DNA from: Stenotrophomonas rhizophila
Lineage (GTDB): Bacteria > Pseudomonadota > Gammaproteobacteria > Xanthomonadales > Xanthomonadaceae
Length of the DNA stretch: 64,000 bases
Assembly (NCBI RefSeq): GCF_000661955.1
Contig: NZ_CP007597.1
Location: 4,487,228-4,551,227, forward strand
Direction: 5' to 3'
The translations under genes and the position numbers were made by a program. How positions within the stretch are numbered: position 1 is the stretch's first letter; each line of letters begins with the position of its first letter. Below, piece by piece: positions 15,779-25,375 of the stretch. The notes under the pieces are model-generated. The model was given only the letters and a program-made list of their open reading frames with translations. It ran no database searches and had not been told where the DNA came from.

Positions 15779-16438
15779 ATGCCTCTGTCTGCGTTCCGCA
15801 TCCAATCCATCCACTTCGATGCCACCCACGTACACCTGCAGCTGGCCAACGGCACGCAGGTGGCTGAGTTCCTCACGCGCAACCCGCGGCTGGAGAAGGC
15901 GTCGGCGAAGCAGCGTGCACAGTGGGTGTTGACCGACGACGGCCTCGGCGCGAACTGGCCGGCGCTGTCGCCGGCGTCGGCCACCGGCATGGTCTACGTG
16001 CTGGACCTGCTGTGGGATGCGCGCTACGACCATGCCATGCAGCGGCTGCATGCTCTGGACTGGAGACTGGACGCGCTGTCAGCGCAGGACCAGCTGCTGG
16101 TGGCGTTGTGGCGGATGGAAGCGGACATCAACAACGGCGGCTTCATGCAGTTCCTGTGCAACTGGGGCGACCCCACCTGTCAGCTGGCCCTGCAGGGGCT
16201 GCGTGCCATGGGTGCGGACCAGACGCATGCGGCGCTGGCCGGCATGCGCGGGCTGCTGGATCGTTTTGAGGATGATCCGGCGGTGACCGAGTTGAGCGAT
16301 CTGTACGAGGCGATGACGCCTGCGGAGCAGGACGCGCTGGAGCAGTTTGAAGAGGCGTACTACGCACGCCCCGAGGACCTGGCCAGGCTCGGCGTGCTGC
16401 ATTTCGGGCCGGAACCGGATGCCGGCCCGCAGCCGTGA
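15779..16438 (+). CDS. DUF2442-DUF4375 (DMP19-like) protein, 219 aa
   Basis: Residues 1-65 (FRIQSIHFDATHVHLQLANG, then TDDGLGANWPALS) resemble DUF2442, a short domain often seen in toxin-antitoxin or phage neighbourhoods. From ~90 on (LVALWRMEADINNGGFMQFL, the Trp-Glu...NGGF(M/D)QF motif, then YEAMTPAEQDALEQFEEAYY) it matches DUF4375/DMP19, a DNA-mimic-like fold. No signal peptide. The ATG at 15779 precedes the DUF2442 start; a TTG at 15731 would add 16 residues. The role is unknown; the domains alone do not name a function. Confidence 0.7.
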   Translation: MPLSAFRIQSIHFDATHVHLQLANGTQVAEFLTRNPRLEKASAKQRAQWVLTDDGLGANWPALSPASATGMVYVLDLLWDARYDHAMQRLHALDWRLDALSAQDQLLVALWRMEADINNGGFMQFLCNWGDPTCQLALQGLRAMGADQTHAALAGMRGLLDRFEDDPAVTELSDLYEAMTPAEQDALEQFEEAYYARPEDLARLGVLHFGPEPDAGPQP

Positions 16439-16447
16439 GTACGCCCG

Positions 16448-16472
16448 GTGCCGACCCCCGGTCGGTACCTAC
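16448..16472 (-). repeat. SMAG-like palindrome
   Basis: GTGCCGACC-CCC-GGTCGGTAC + CTAC; minus strand starts GTAG. It separates convergent genes and overlaps the last codons of the minus-strand gene's 3' end. Confidence 0.7.
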
Positions 16473-17578
16473 CGGGGATAGGCCAGCAGCACCACCAGGT
16501 CATCGTCGCCCACCTGCTGCAGCGCATGCAGGCTGCCGGTGCGGGTCAGCAGCGCGTCGCCAGCCGCCACGTCGTGTTGTTTGCCGTCCAGTACATAGCT
16601 GCCACGCCCGCTGACGATGTAGTAGATCTCGTCCTTGTGCTGCGGGTGCAGGCCGATGCCGGCGCCTTTGTGCAGCACGCGCTTGCGCAGCACGAACGGC
16701 AGGTCGGTGTCGTTGGCGAAGAACGGGTAGGCGGTGGTGGGGCCGGCGCCGCCATGGGGGCCGGGCTGGGTGATCGCGATGTCGCGCTCGTGCACCACGC
16801 GCGAGGGCTTGGATGCATCCGCGCCCTGCCCTGCACTTCGCACGTCGCAATCGATATCGCGTTTCAGCGCCGGTTTCAGCGTGGGCTGCAACGCAACCCA
16901 GTCGCGCATGACCAGGCATGCCACGGCGTTTGCACCGGCGGTGCTGAAGTGCGTGCCATCGGCCTTGTTCTGTTCGGGCACGAACAGGAAGTACGGCCGC
17001 GCGCCCTGCTCGCCCAACGCGCGGATCCAGCGCGTGGAGCTGTCGTTGAGATCGATCAGCGCCACATGGTCGCGCGTGGCCAGCTGCTTCATGGCCTGTG
17101 TGTACAGCGCATGGGTGTCCAGCAGTGAGCCGAAGTCGTACAGCAGGCGCGCCACCGGGGTGATCAGCACCGGCGTGGCACCCTTGTCGCGGGCCAGCTG
17201 CACGTAGCGCATGAGGTAGTGCGGATAGGCACTGACGGGCTCGGTGTAGCGCGTGGGATCTTCGAACTTGGCGTCGTTGTGGCCGAACTGGATCAGCAGC
17301 ACGTCGCCGCGCTGGAGTTCGGCGGCGATGGCGTCCAGGCGTTTCTCGTCGATGAAGCTGCGCGTGCTGCGGCCGCCCTTGGCGTGGTTGCGGACCTCCC
17401 ACACGGTGGGATCGAGATAGCTCTGCAAGGCCTGGCCCCAGCCGGCCTGTGGCGCGCGCTCCGGGCCGTACGCGGCGGCGGTGGAATCCCCGGCAATGAA
17501 GATGCGGTGTGGGGCGCACAGCGCGCTGGGGGCGGCGAGCAGGAACGACAGCGACAACAGCAAACGCAGCATGGTCAT
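16469..17578 (-). CDS. Rhamnogalacturonan acetylesterase-like SGNH hydrolase fused to a C-terminal cupin, 369 aa
   Basis: After a signal peptide (FLLAAPSALCA) residues ~23-235 form a CE12-type SGNH esterase: block I AGDSTAAAYG, block II NHAKGGRST, block III QFGHND, and block V DGTHFSTAG with the catalytic Asp and His. It should remove acetyl groups from rhamnogalacturonan in the periplasm or outside. Residues ~250-369 are an added cupin (LRKRVLHKGAGIGLHPQHKD, EIYYIVSGRGSYVLDG, GDALLTRTGSLHAL). This second domain is not part of ordinary CE12 enzymes; it may bind or isomerise a sugar. It lies at the end of the kduI-kduD unit. Confidence 0.85.
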   Translation of the reverse strand: MTMLRLLLSLSFLLAAPSALCAPHRIFIAGDSTAAAYGPERAPQAGWGQALQSYLDPTVWEVRNHAKGGRSTRSFIDEKRLDAIAAELQRGDVLLIQFGHNDAKFEDPTRYTEPVSAYPHYLMRYVQLARDKGATPVLITPVARLLYDFGSLLDTHALYTQAMKQLATRDHVALIDLNDSSTRWIRALGEQGARPYFLFVPEQNKADGTHFSTAGANAVACLVMRDWVALQPTLKPALKRDIDCDVRSAGQGADASKPSRVVHERDIAITQPGPHGGAGPTTAYPFFANDTDLPFVLRKRVLHKGAGIGLHPQHKDEIYYIVSGRGSYVLDGKQHDVAAGDALLTRTGSLHALQQVGDDDLVVLLAYPR

Positions 17579-17590
17579 GCTCCTGGGTGG

Positions 17591-17732
17591 AGAGCTGCCG
17601 GCCAGCGGCCGGGACTACCGGGCAGATGGGGTGCCTGAGAGCTGCCGGCCAGCGGCCGGGGCTACGGGGCAGATGGGGGTGCCTGAGAGCTGCCGGCCAG
17701 CGGCCGGCACTACCGGGCAGATGGGGTGCCTG
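17591..17732. repeat. Three tandem 47/48-bp repeats, each with a SMAG-like core
   Basis: Units at 17591-17637, 17638-17685 and 17686-17732 differ at only a few positions. Each contains AGCTGCCGGCCAGCGGCCGG and a downstream CTAC/CTACC, i.e. a degenerate GTAG palindrome carried in a longer repeated unit. They lie between the kduD stop and the acetylesterase-cupin gene. Confidence 0.85.
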
Positions 17733-17739
17733 AATGACA

Positions 17740-17763
17740 GATGGGCGCCCAAGGGCGCCCATC
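17740..17763. terminator. Hairpin after kduD
   Basis: An 11-bp inverted repeat (GATGGGCGCCC with GGGCGCCCATC) 37 bases past the kduD stop. There is no clear T-run, so it could be a processing or partial termination site. Confidence 0.5.
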
Positions 17764-17799
17764 GTCTGCCCGCGTGGGCGCATCGTTCGGTGGTGTCGC

Positions 17800-18555
17800 T
17801 TACCGAGCGAGCCAGCCGCCATCGACCGGCAGGACCGCGCCGTTGACGTAGTCCGATGCGCTGGACGCCAGGAACACGGCCGTGCCGCCCAGGTCTTCCG
17901 GGGTGCCCCAGCGAGCGGCCGGGATACGGTCGAGGATGGACTTGTTGCGGTCCTCGTCAGCACGCAGCGCCGCGGTGTTGTCGGTGGCCATGTAGCCCGG
18001 GGCGATCGCGTTGACGTTGATGCCCTTGCTGGCCCACTCGTTGGCCAGCAACCGCGTGATGCCGGCGATGCCGCTCTTGCTGGCCGTGTACGACGGCACG
18101 CGGATACCGCCCTGGAAGGACAGCATCGAGGCGATGTTGATGATCTTGCCGCGGCCCTGGGCGATGAAATGCCGGCCGGCGGCCTGCGAGATGAAGAACG
18201 CGGACTTGATGTTGACGTTCATCACGTCGTCCCAGTCCTGCTCGCTGAAGTCCACCGCGTCGGCGCGGCGGATAAGACCGGCGTTGTTGACCAGGATATC
18301 CAGTCCGCCGAGGCCTTCGATGGTTTCGCGGATGACCCGCTCGACCGGCTCGATGCTGATCAGGTTGGCTTCGATAGCCAGGCAGCGACGGCCCAGCGAA
18401 GTGATGGCGGCGATGGTCTCGGTGGGCGGCTGGATGCCGGCCACGGCGACGTCGGCACCGGCCTGCGCCAATGCCACGGCGATGCCCTGCCCCAGGCCGG
18501 TGTTGCCACCGGTGACCAGGGCGACCTTGCCTTCCAGACTGAACGGATTAGCCAT
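17800..18555 (-). CDS. kduD: 2-dehydro-3-deoxy-D-gluconate 5-dehydrogenase (KduD), 251 aa
   Basis: Reduces 2,5-diketo-3-deoxygluconate to 2-keto-3-deoxygluconate with NAD(P)H in pectin breakdown. It is a classical short-chain dehydrogenase: cofactor motif TGGNTGLGQG near residue 15, NNAG near 90, catalytic Ser in INIASMLSF and YxxxK in YTASK near 155, and the PGYMATDNT loop. The ATG at 18555 starts at the family's usual MANPFSLEGK; ORF extension to 18585 is not used. It follows kduI by 66 bases on the same strand, and both probably share the promoter at ~19540. Confidence 0.95.
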   Translation of the reverse strand: MANPFSLEGKVALVTGGNTGLGQGIAVALAQAGADVAVAGIQPPTETIAAITSLGRRCLAIEANLISIEPVERVIRETIEGLGGLDILVNNAGLIRRADAVDFSEQDWDDVMNVNIKSAFFISQAAGRHFIAQGRGKIINIASMLSFQGGIRVPSYTASKSGIAGITRLLANEWASKGINVNAIAPGYMATDNTAALRADEDRNKSILDRIPAARWGTPEDLGGTAVFLASSASDYVNGAVLPVDGGWLAR

Positions 18556-18621
18556 TGCGTATGCGGTCCTTTTCCAATGCGGCACAGACGCCGCCCGCGC
18601 GATGCGGGCGGCGTGCGGGGG

Positions 18622-19521
<900 letters not shown>

Positions 19522-19537
19522 TCAAAGTGTAGCGAGT

Positions 19538-19553
19538 TGGTAAACCGGTGTCA
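19538..19553 (-). promoter_or_regulatory. Putative KdgR/LacI-type operator A (kduI-kduD)
   Basis: The minus strand reads TGACACCGGTTTACCA, identical over 18 bases (with the following two) to the site at 27298. It lies 68 bp upstream of the kduI start, between the regulator's stop and kduI. Confidence 0.65.
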
Positions 19554-19689
19554 TTTTGCAGCGCACGATAGGCCAGGGCGGGCCCGGCGTGGTGTCCATG
19601 TCAGAAAAGCCGTGCGATCGGCAACCGATTGCACGGGCGCGTGGCGACGCGTTGATCCTGAACGCGCGTCGTTGCCATCGCGGCGCGCG

Positions 19690-20757
19690 TCAATCCTCGG
19701 GCGGTTGGCAGGAGTCGCGCACGATCAGGTGCGGGCGCACGCTGGCGATCTGCAGCGCGGCCTGGCCGTCGGGCTGGATCAGCATGGCCGCGGCGGTGCG
19801 CCCGGTGTCGCGGGTGTGGCGGCGCACCGAGGTCAGCGACGGCCACAGGCGCGAGGCCAGCGGGCTGTCGTCGTAGCCGATGATCGACAGCTGGCGCGGA
19901 ATGTTGATGCCCGCGCGCAGGGCGACCTTGTAGATGCCGGCGGCCATTTCATCGTTGCCGGTGAAGATGGCGGTGGGGCGCTGCTTGCCCAGCAGCAGCT
20001 TTTCGGCGGCGGCCACGCCCGATTCGAAGGTATAGCCGGCCTCGACGATGCGCGCCGGGGGCAGCTCGATGCCGCGCTTGGCCAGCGCATCGATGAAGCC
20101 GGCGGTACGCTCGTGCGCCGAACGGTAGGCGCTCGGGCCGGTCACCAGGGCGATGTCGCGGTGGCCCAGCGAGAGCAGGTAGTCGGCCGCTTCGGCGGCG
20201 CCGTCGCGGTCGTGGGTGACCACCATCTGCGAGGTGTCGTCCAGGGGCAGCGAGGCGATGCGGGTGAAGCGGACGCCGATCTCATCGAGCATGTCCACCA
20301 GCGCCTGGTCTTCCGACGCACGCGGTACCAGGATCACGCCGTGCAGCTTCTGCTGCTGCACGAAGCGGCGCACGCCATCGATGTAGCCGGGGCTGCGCGA
20401 GTCGCAGGGGTGCACCACCAGTTCGAAACTGGAGCCGCGCAGCGCGTCCAGCGCGCCGTACTGCATGTCCACGATGTACTGCGCGGTGGGGTTGTCGTAG
20501 ACCATGCCGATCAGGAACGAGCGCCGGAAGGCCAGCCCACGCGCCAGCGGGTCGGGCGTGTAGCCCACCTCGCGCATCAGTGCTTCCACCTTGTCGCGGG
20601 TGTCTTTACGCACCAGCGGCGAGTTGTTGATGATGCGCGAGACCGTCTTCTTGGACACCCCGGACAGGCGCGCGATGTCGTTGATCGTGGCGGCCTTGCC
20701 TTTGGTCAATCCGTGCGGCGACGGATCGGTTTTGCTGCGCAATGACATGTCGTTCAA
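19690..20757 (-). CDS. LacI-family regulator, probable KdgR of the pectin locus, 355 aa
   Basis: An N-terminal helix-turn-helix and hinge (ATINDIARLSGVSKKTVSRIIN, then YTPDPLARGL) precede a periplasmic-binding-protein-like sensor (SFLIGMVYDNPTAQY, YDDSPLASRLWPSLTSVRR). There is an extra ~20-residue N-terminal extension. In the middle of a galacturonate operon, with identical operator-like sites in front of the neighbouring units, it most likely represses them and responds to 2-keto-3-deoxygluconate or its phosphate. The effector is inferred, not seen. Xanthomonads use LacI-type KdgR rather than the IclR-type KdgR of enterobacteria. Confidence 0.88.
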   Translation of the reverse strand: MNDMSLRSKTDPSPHGLTKGKAATINDIARLSGVSKKTVSRIINNSPLVRKDTRDKVEALMREVGYTPDPLARGLAFRRSFLIGMVYDNPTAQYIVDMQYGALDALRGSSFELVVHPCDSRSPGYIDGVRRFVQQQKLHGVILVPRASEDQALVDMLDEIGVRFTRIASLPLDDTSQMVVTHDRDGAAEAADYLLSLGHRDIALVTGPSAYRSAHERTAGFIDALAKRGIELPPARIVEAGYTFESGVAAAEKLLLGKQRPTAIFTGNDEMAAGIYKVALRAGINIPRQLSIIGYDDSPLASRLWPSLTSVRRHTRDTGRTAAAMLIQPDGQAALQIASVRPHLIVRDSCQPPED

Positions 20758-20791
20758 ACCGGGGATGAGTCAGGGGATTCTAGCGGGCAGC

Positions 20792-22372
20792 TCAATCGAG
20801 GGCGCGGTAGCGGAAATTGCGGAACTCCACCTTGCCCTGGCCGGCAGCGTACAGGGCCGGCTTCAGGGCCAGGAACTTGCCCGCCACATTGTGATGGTAG
20901 CCGGAGACTTCCATCTGAACCGGGTACTTCTGCCAGGTTTTGCCGTCGGTGCTGGAGTGAATGGTGACGATGTGACGGTTGTTGGTCACCCGCAGCCACA
21001 GCGTGCCCCCGGTGGCGCTGGGGGCCAGCCGGGTGGGGCGCTCCTCGCCGTAGCGGTGCATGATGAACTTCTCGCCGTTGCTGCCAACGCCCACGTACAG
21101 GCGGTCGCTGTAGTAGAGCAGGGCACCGCCCACCGCACCCGGGGCGACGTGCATCTCGACCTCGAACTGGTAGGCCGTGTCACCGGCGATGGCGGTCAGC
21201 GGCGAGCTGTCGCGGGGCGTTTCACCCTTGCCCTGCAGCACCAGGCCCTTGCCGGTGAAGTCCAGCCGGGCGTACTCGTCCTGGGCCGGGTTGAAGAACG
21301 ACCACTGCGGGCCAAGGCGCGTGCCGCGGAAATCGTCGGACAGCGCCATGCCGTGCGGGCCCACCGAGCTGCCCGAGGGCTTGGCCAGCGGCTGGCCCAG
21401 ATCGCCGCCCTTGGCCACGAACCAGCCGTCGGCGGTCCATTCGATCGGCTCCAGCAGGGCCTGGCGGCCCAGTGTCCAATACCCGTTCTCGTAGCCGTGG
21501 TACATCATCCACCAGCGCCCGTCGGTGCCTTCGATCACCGTGGCGTGGCCGCGCGACCACCACGGCTCGGCGGCCGACCGGGTGCGCATGATCGGGTTGT
21601 TGGGCGCATTCACCCACGGGCCGTGGATCGAGCGCGAGCGCGCGGTGATCACCATGTGCCCGGTCGGCGGGCCGGCGGTGCCGCCCACGGCGGTGGTCAT
21701 GTAGTACCAGCCATCGCGGAAATTGATCTTCGGGCCTTCCTGCGCGTAGGCCTCCACGTCCCAGCTTTCCGGGTACTTCCAGCCGTCGTACACGTGCTTG
21801 GGCGTGCCGACCACGCTCAGCCCGTCGTCGGCCAGTTGCACGTAGTCGCCGCCGCTGAGGAACAGGTAGCGCTTGCCGTCTTCGCCCACCGCGTGGCCCG
21901 GGTCGATGTAGGCCCCCAGCCCGATGTCGATCGGCTCGCTCCACGGGCCTTTGATGCTGTCGGCCCAGACCACGAAGTTGCTGCGGGTCTCGCCGGTGCG
22001 GGCCGGGAAATAGATGTAGTAGCGGCTGCCGTGCTTGACGATGTCCGGCGCCCAGATCGCCCCCACGTTCCTGGTGATGGCATGGCCCAGCGGCTGCCAG
22101 TTGACCAGGTCGCGCGAGTGCCAGATCGGCAGGCCGGGGTAGGCATCGAACGAGGACAGGGTGAGGTAGTAGTCCTGCCCATCCTTGAGCACCGAGGGAT
22201 CCGGCCGGTCACCGGCGAACACCGGGTTGAGGAAGGTGCCGTTGCCCAGGTCGGCCTGGCGCTGGTTTTCGATCCCGCGCTTCCAGGCGGTGGCGGGCTC
22301 GGCGGCGTGGCCGGCGCCCGCCAGCAGCAGGCAGGCGGTGGCGAAGCTGGCCAGGGTCGTCCTCAAACGCAT
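20792..22372 (-). CDS. Glycoside hydrolase family 43 with C-terminal lectin-like domain, 526 aa
   Basis: Secreted (signal peptide ending AGAGHAAE). The five-bladed propeller carries the GH43 catalytic set: Asp in AGDRPDPSVL near residue 58, Asp in AIWAPDIVK near 113, and Glu in VEAYAQEGPKI near 220. From ~340 (GMALSDDFRGTRLGPQWSFFNP) the protein has the concanavalin-like domain usual at the C-terminus of GH43 xylosidase/arabinosidase/galactosidase types. Within this locus it should trim arabinose, galactose or xylose side chains of pectin; the precise sugar cannot be read. It follows the pectate lyase gene by 37 bases. Confidence 0.9.
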   Translation of the reverse strand: MRLRTTLASFATACLLLAGAGHAAEPATAWKRGIENQRQADLGNGTFLNPVFAGDRPDPSVLKDGQDYYLTLSSFDAYPGLPIWHSRDLVNWQPLGHAITRNVGAIWAPDIVKHGSRYYIYFPARTGETRSNFVVWADSIKGPWSEPIDIGLGAYIDPGHAVGEDGKRYLFLSGGDYVQLADDGLSVVGTPKHVYDGWKYPESWDVEAYAQEGPKINFRDGWYYMTTAVGGTAGPPTGHMVITARSRSIHGPWVNAPNNPIMRTRSAAEPWWSRGHATVIEGTDGRWWMMYHGYENGYWTLGRQALLEPIEWTADGWFVAKGGDLGQPLAKPSGSSVGPHGMALSDDFRGTRLGPQWSFFNPAQDEYARLDFTGKGLVLQGKGETPRDSSPLTAIAGDTAYQFEVEMHVAPGAVGGALLYYSDRLYVGVGSNGEKFIMHRYGEERPTRLAPSATGGTLWLRVTNNRHIVTIHSSTDGKTWQKYPVQMEVSGYHHNVAGKFLALKPALYAAGQGKVEFRNFRYRALD

Positions 22373-22409
22373 CGTGTGTCTCCTTGAACGTAGCGTGGGC
22401 CGGCCGCGC

Positions 22410-23537
22410 TCAGCGCGCCCCGGTCCCGGCGGTGCGCTGTTGCCAGCGCGGGTAGTCGGTGGTGATCAGGGCCTGCGGCCAGGTGCCGTACCAGTGGTAG
22501 CCGGTGCGGCGCTCGCGCGGAATCTCGTCGAAACGGGCCACCCGTTCGCCCTCGCGGTTGGCCAGCAGCACCGAACTGTCCTGCAGGTCGTGGAAGCGCC
22601 CCCACAGCAGCGGCGCGCCGGCGTCGGCGACCAGGCGGCGGTCGACGGTGGTGCGATGGAACTGGAACTGCGCCGGGGTCGTCTCGAACGTCTCCAACCG
22701 CCACCCGGTTACTGCGTGCGCCTGGAACCACGCCATGGCGGCGTTGATGGCGGCGACCACCGCCGGCGACGGGTCCGGGATCGCCATCAGGTAACGGACC
22801 ACGCCGACACTCTCGTCGGTGACCAGTGCGGGCAGCTCGAACTTCCGGCCCTGCGCGGGCAGCAGGGTGGTGCGGTCGTACTGCCCGGCCCAGATCGTCG
22901 CCACGCCGTCCTGGCGCACCTGCAGGCGCAGCAGGCAGGCATCCCCGGCGGTCACGGCGGCGTCCACGCGGGCACGCTGATCGGAAGTGATGAAGCCGAA
23001 CACCGGCTCGCGCAGCACGCGCCGCAGCGTGGTCAGCACGCCACTGGTGACGTCGTCGGCGAAGGTGATGTGGCCGTGGTACGCGGTACGGGACGGCACC
23101 GAATGCGGCCAGCCACCACAGCTGTCGATCTGCTCGGCGAGGATGAAGTCCAGCCCGTGTACGGCGGCATCGCGATAGCGCACGTCACCGCTGCGCGCGA
23201 AGGCCTCGGCGAGGTAGGCCACCTGGGTGTAGATGTTGCGGTTGTCGAAGCTGCCCCCGGGCGTAGCCTGGTCGGCCAGCGCCTGCGTACGGGCGGTGTC
23301 ATCGAGGATGCGTTGCGGGTCCTGGTTGACCGCCCAGCCACCGCCGCCACGCTGCAGCACAAGCAGGTTGTCGGCGATCTGTCGGTACTGGTCCGGGCGA
23401 TAGCGCGGGTAGTCCGTGCCGTGCCCGCTCTGCCAGTGGTGGATGCCGTCCTGGAAGCCGCGCAGCGCGATGTCCGGGCCCTGCGCCATCGTGGCGCAGG
23501 GCAGGGCGATCCACAGCAGGACCGCGAGCCGCCGCAC
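22410..23537 (-). CDS. Pectate lyase, polysaccharide lyase family 10, 375 aa
   Basis: Cleaves polygalacturonate by beta-elimination, giving unsaturated oligogalacturonides. The all-helical (alpha/alpha) PL10 pattern is visible: NLLVLQRGGGGWAVNQDP, FDNRNIYTQVAYLAEAF, and the C-terminal FARFDEIPRERRTGYHWYGTWP. GTG 23537 gives a good signal peptide (MRRLAVLLWIALPCATMAQ); a start at 23567 would overlap dctM by 28 bases. The gene is the expected periplasmic or secreted first enzyme of this operon and is transcribed together with the TRAP genes. Confidence 0.85.
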   Translation of the reverse strand: MRRLAVLLWIALPCATMAQGPDIALRGFQDGIHHWQSGHGTDYPRYRPDQYRQIADNLLVLQRGGGGWAVNQDPQRILDDTARTQALADQATPGGSFDNRNIYTQVAYLAEAFARSGDVRYRDAAVHGLDFILAEQIDSCGGWPHSVPSRTAYHGHITFADDVTSGVLTTLRRVLREPVFGFITSDQRARVDAAVTAGDACLLRLQVRQDGVATIWAGQYDRTTLLPAQGRKFELPALVTDESVGVVRYLMAIPDPSPAVVAAINAAMAWFQAHAVTGWRLETFETTPAQFQFHRTTVDRRLVADAGAPLLWGRFHDLQDSSVLLANREGERVARFDEIPRERRTGYHWYGTWPQALITTDYPRWQQRTAGTGAR

Positions 23538-23539
23538 GT

Positions 23540-24823
23540 TTACGCGCGCAGCAGGGCGGGCAGCCACAGCGACATTTCCGGGAAGAAGGTGACGATCAAC
23601 AGCACGCCCAACGCGGCGAACCAGAAGGGCCAGATCGAGCGCATGCTCTCGCCCACGCTGATCTTGCCGATTGCGGTACCGATGAACAGCACCGAGCCCA
23701 CCGGCGGCGTCACCAGGCCCAGACCACCGGTCAGCACCAGCACCAGGCCGAAGTGGATCGGGTCGATGCCGTAGGCCTTGGCCACCGGCAGGAAGATCGG
23801 CGTGCAGATCAGGATCATCGGTGCCAGGTCCATGAAGGTGCCCAGCAGCAACAGCATCACCACGATCATCAGCAGCACCATGAACTGGCTGTGCGCGAAG
23901 GACTGCAGGAAGTTCACCGCGGCCGCGGGCACTTCCAGGTAGGCCAGCAGCCAGCCGAACACCGCGGCGGTGGCGATCACGAACAGGATCACACCGGTGC
24001 TGCGCGCCGCATGGGTCACCGTGCCCATGAACTCGCGCCAGTTGAGCTGGCGGTACAGCACGGTGGTGACCAGCAGGGCGTAGACCACGGCGATGGCCGC
24101 GCTTTCCACCGCGGTGAAGATGCCCGCGCGGATACCGATGAAGATCAGCGCCACCAGGCCCAGGCCCGGCAGCGCCGAGACCAGCCGCAGCAGCACCGCG
24201 CGCCAGCCCGGGAAGATTTCCACGCCGTAACCGCGGCGGCGTGCCACGAGATAACCGGTGATCATCAGGACGACGGTCATCAGCAGCGCCGGCACGATAC
24301 CGGCCGCGAACAGGTCGGCGATCGACAGCCCGCCGCCGGCCGCGGCCGAGAACAGGATCAGGTTGTGCGACGGCGGCACCAGCAGCGCGACCAGCGCGGC
24401 AGTGATGCTGACGTTGACCGCGAAGTCGCGGTCGTAGCCGCGCTTGACCATCTGCGGAATCATCGTGCCGCCCACCGCCGAGACATCGGCGATGGCCGAA
24501 CCGGACACGCCACCGAAGAACAGCGAGGACAGGATCGACACCTGGCCCAGGCCACCGCGCATGCGCCCCACCAGCGAGGAGGCCAGCGAGATCAGGCGTT
24601 CGGAGATGCCGCCGCGCATCATGATTTCACCGGCGAAGATGAACAAGGGAATGGCGATCAGCGAGGCCGAGCCGGTGCCGGCGGAGATCTGCTGGACCAG
24701 CACCAGGGTGGGCAGGTCCAGGTACCACAGCGTGGCCAGGGCGGCGGCGGCCAGCGCATAGGCCACCGGCACGCCCAGCAGCAGCAGCACCGCGAAAACG
24801 GTAAACAGGATCGTGATACCCAT
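23540..24823 (-). CDS. dctM: TRAP transporter large permease (DctM), 427 aa
   Basis: About twelve hydrophobic segments, the TRAP large-subunit signatures IPLFIFAGEIMMRGGIS, SILSSLFFGGVSGSAIADVSAVG and PSHNLILFSAAAGG. It moves a sugar acid across the inner membrane, driven by Na+ or H+, with DctQ and DctP encoded next door. The pectate-lyase and kdu context suggests (unsaturated) galacturonate or its oligomers. Confidence 0.95.
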   Translation of the reverse strand: MGITILFTVFAVLLLLGVPVAYALAAAALATLWYLDLPTLVLVQQISAGTGSASLIAIPLFIFAGEIMMRGGISERLISLASSLVGRMRGGLGQVSILSSLFFGGVSGSAIADVSAVGGTMIPQMVKRGYDRDFAVNVSITAALVALLVPPSHNLILFSAAAGGGLSIADLFAAGIVPALLMTVVLMITGYLVARRRGYGVEIFPGWRAVLLRLVSALPGLGLVALIFIGIRAGIFTAVESAAIAVVYALLVTTVLYRQLNWREFMGTVTHAARSTGVILFVIATAAVFGWLLAYLEVPAAAVNFLQSFAHSQFMVLLMIVVMLLLLGTFMDLAPMILICTPIFLPVAKAYGIDPIHFGLVLVLTGGLGLVTPPVGSVLFIGTAIGKISVGESMRSIWPFWFAALGVLLIVTFFPEMSLWLPALLRA

Positions 24824-24826
24824 GGC

Positions 24827-25363
24827 TCAGCGGTCTCCCTCGGCAACGGTGTCGGCGTCGACGGGCAGCACAGCCTGCACCATCTGGTTCACGGCGAAGA
24901 TCGCCATCAGTGCGCCGCCAATGGACAGCGGCAGGTAGTTGATGCTCTGCGGCAGGTTGGCGCCGGCCGCCTTGATGTCCAGGCCGTCCAGCAGCAGCAC
25001 CGCGGCCCACCATGCAATCACGGTGCCGAGCACGGCCACCACCAGCGCGGCGAACACGTCCACCGCGCGGCGCAGGCCCGGGCCCATGTGCGCGGCCAGC
25101 AGGAAGAAGCCGAAGTGGCGGCGGGTGTGCACGCCAGTGGCCGCGCCCAGGCTCATCGCGGTGGCCAGCAGCAGCAGCGTGACCGGCTCGGTCCAGCTGG
25201 GCGAATCGTTGATGACGTAGCGTGCGAACACCTGCCAGCCCTGCACCACCACCAGCCCGAGCAGGGCGATGACGGCAATGTGGATGGCGACGTCGGCGAT
25301 GACGTTGAGCACGCGCTGCGGCGCGCTGACGATGACGGGGGGTTCGGAAGTCGGGTCGGACAT
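24827..25363 (-). CDS. dctQ: TRAP transporter small permease (DctQ), 178 aa
   Basis: Four membrane helices, with the small-subunit pattern WQVFARYVINDSPSWTEPVTLLLL (first cytoplasmic loop after helix one) near residue 50. The stop is three bases before dctM. It is needed to assemble the transporter. Confidence 0.9.
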   Translation of the reverse strand: MSDPTSEPPVIVSAPQRVLNVIADVAIHIAVIALLGLVVVQGWQVFARYVINDSPSWTEPVTLLLLATAMSLGAATGVHTRRHFGFFLLAAHMGPGLRRAVDVFAALVVAVLGTVIAWWAAVLLLDGLDIKAAGANLPQSINYLPLSIGGALMAIFAVNQMVQAVLPVDADTVAEGDR

Positions 25364-25375
25364 CGCGTCGGGGCC

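Noticed and set aside
17591..17732. Possible CRISPR array
   Set aside because: The three units touch each other with no spacers and contain SMAG-type palindromes; no cas genes are near.
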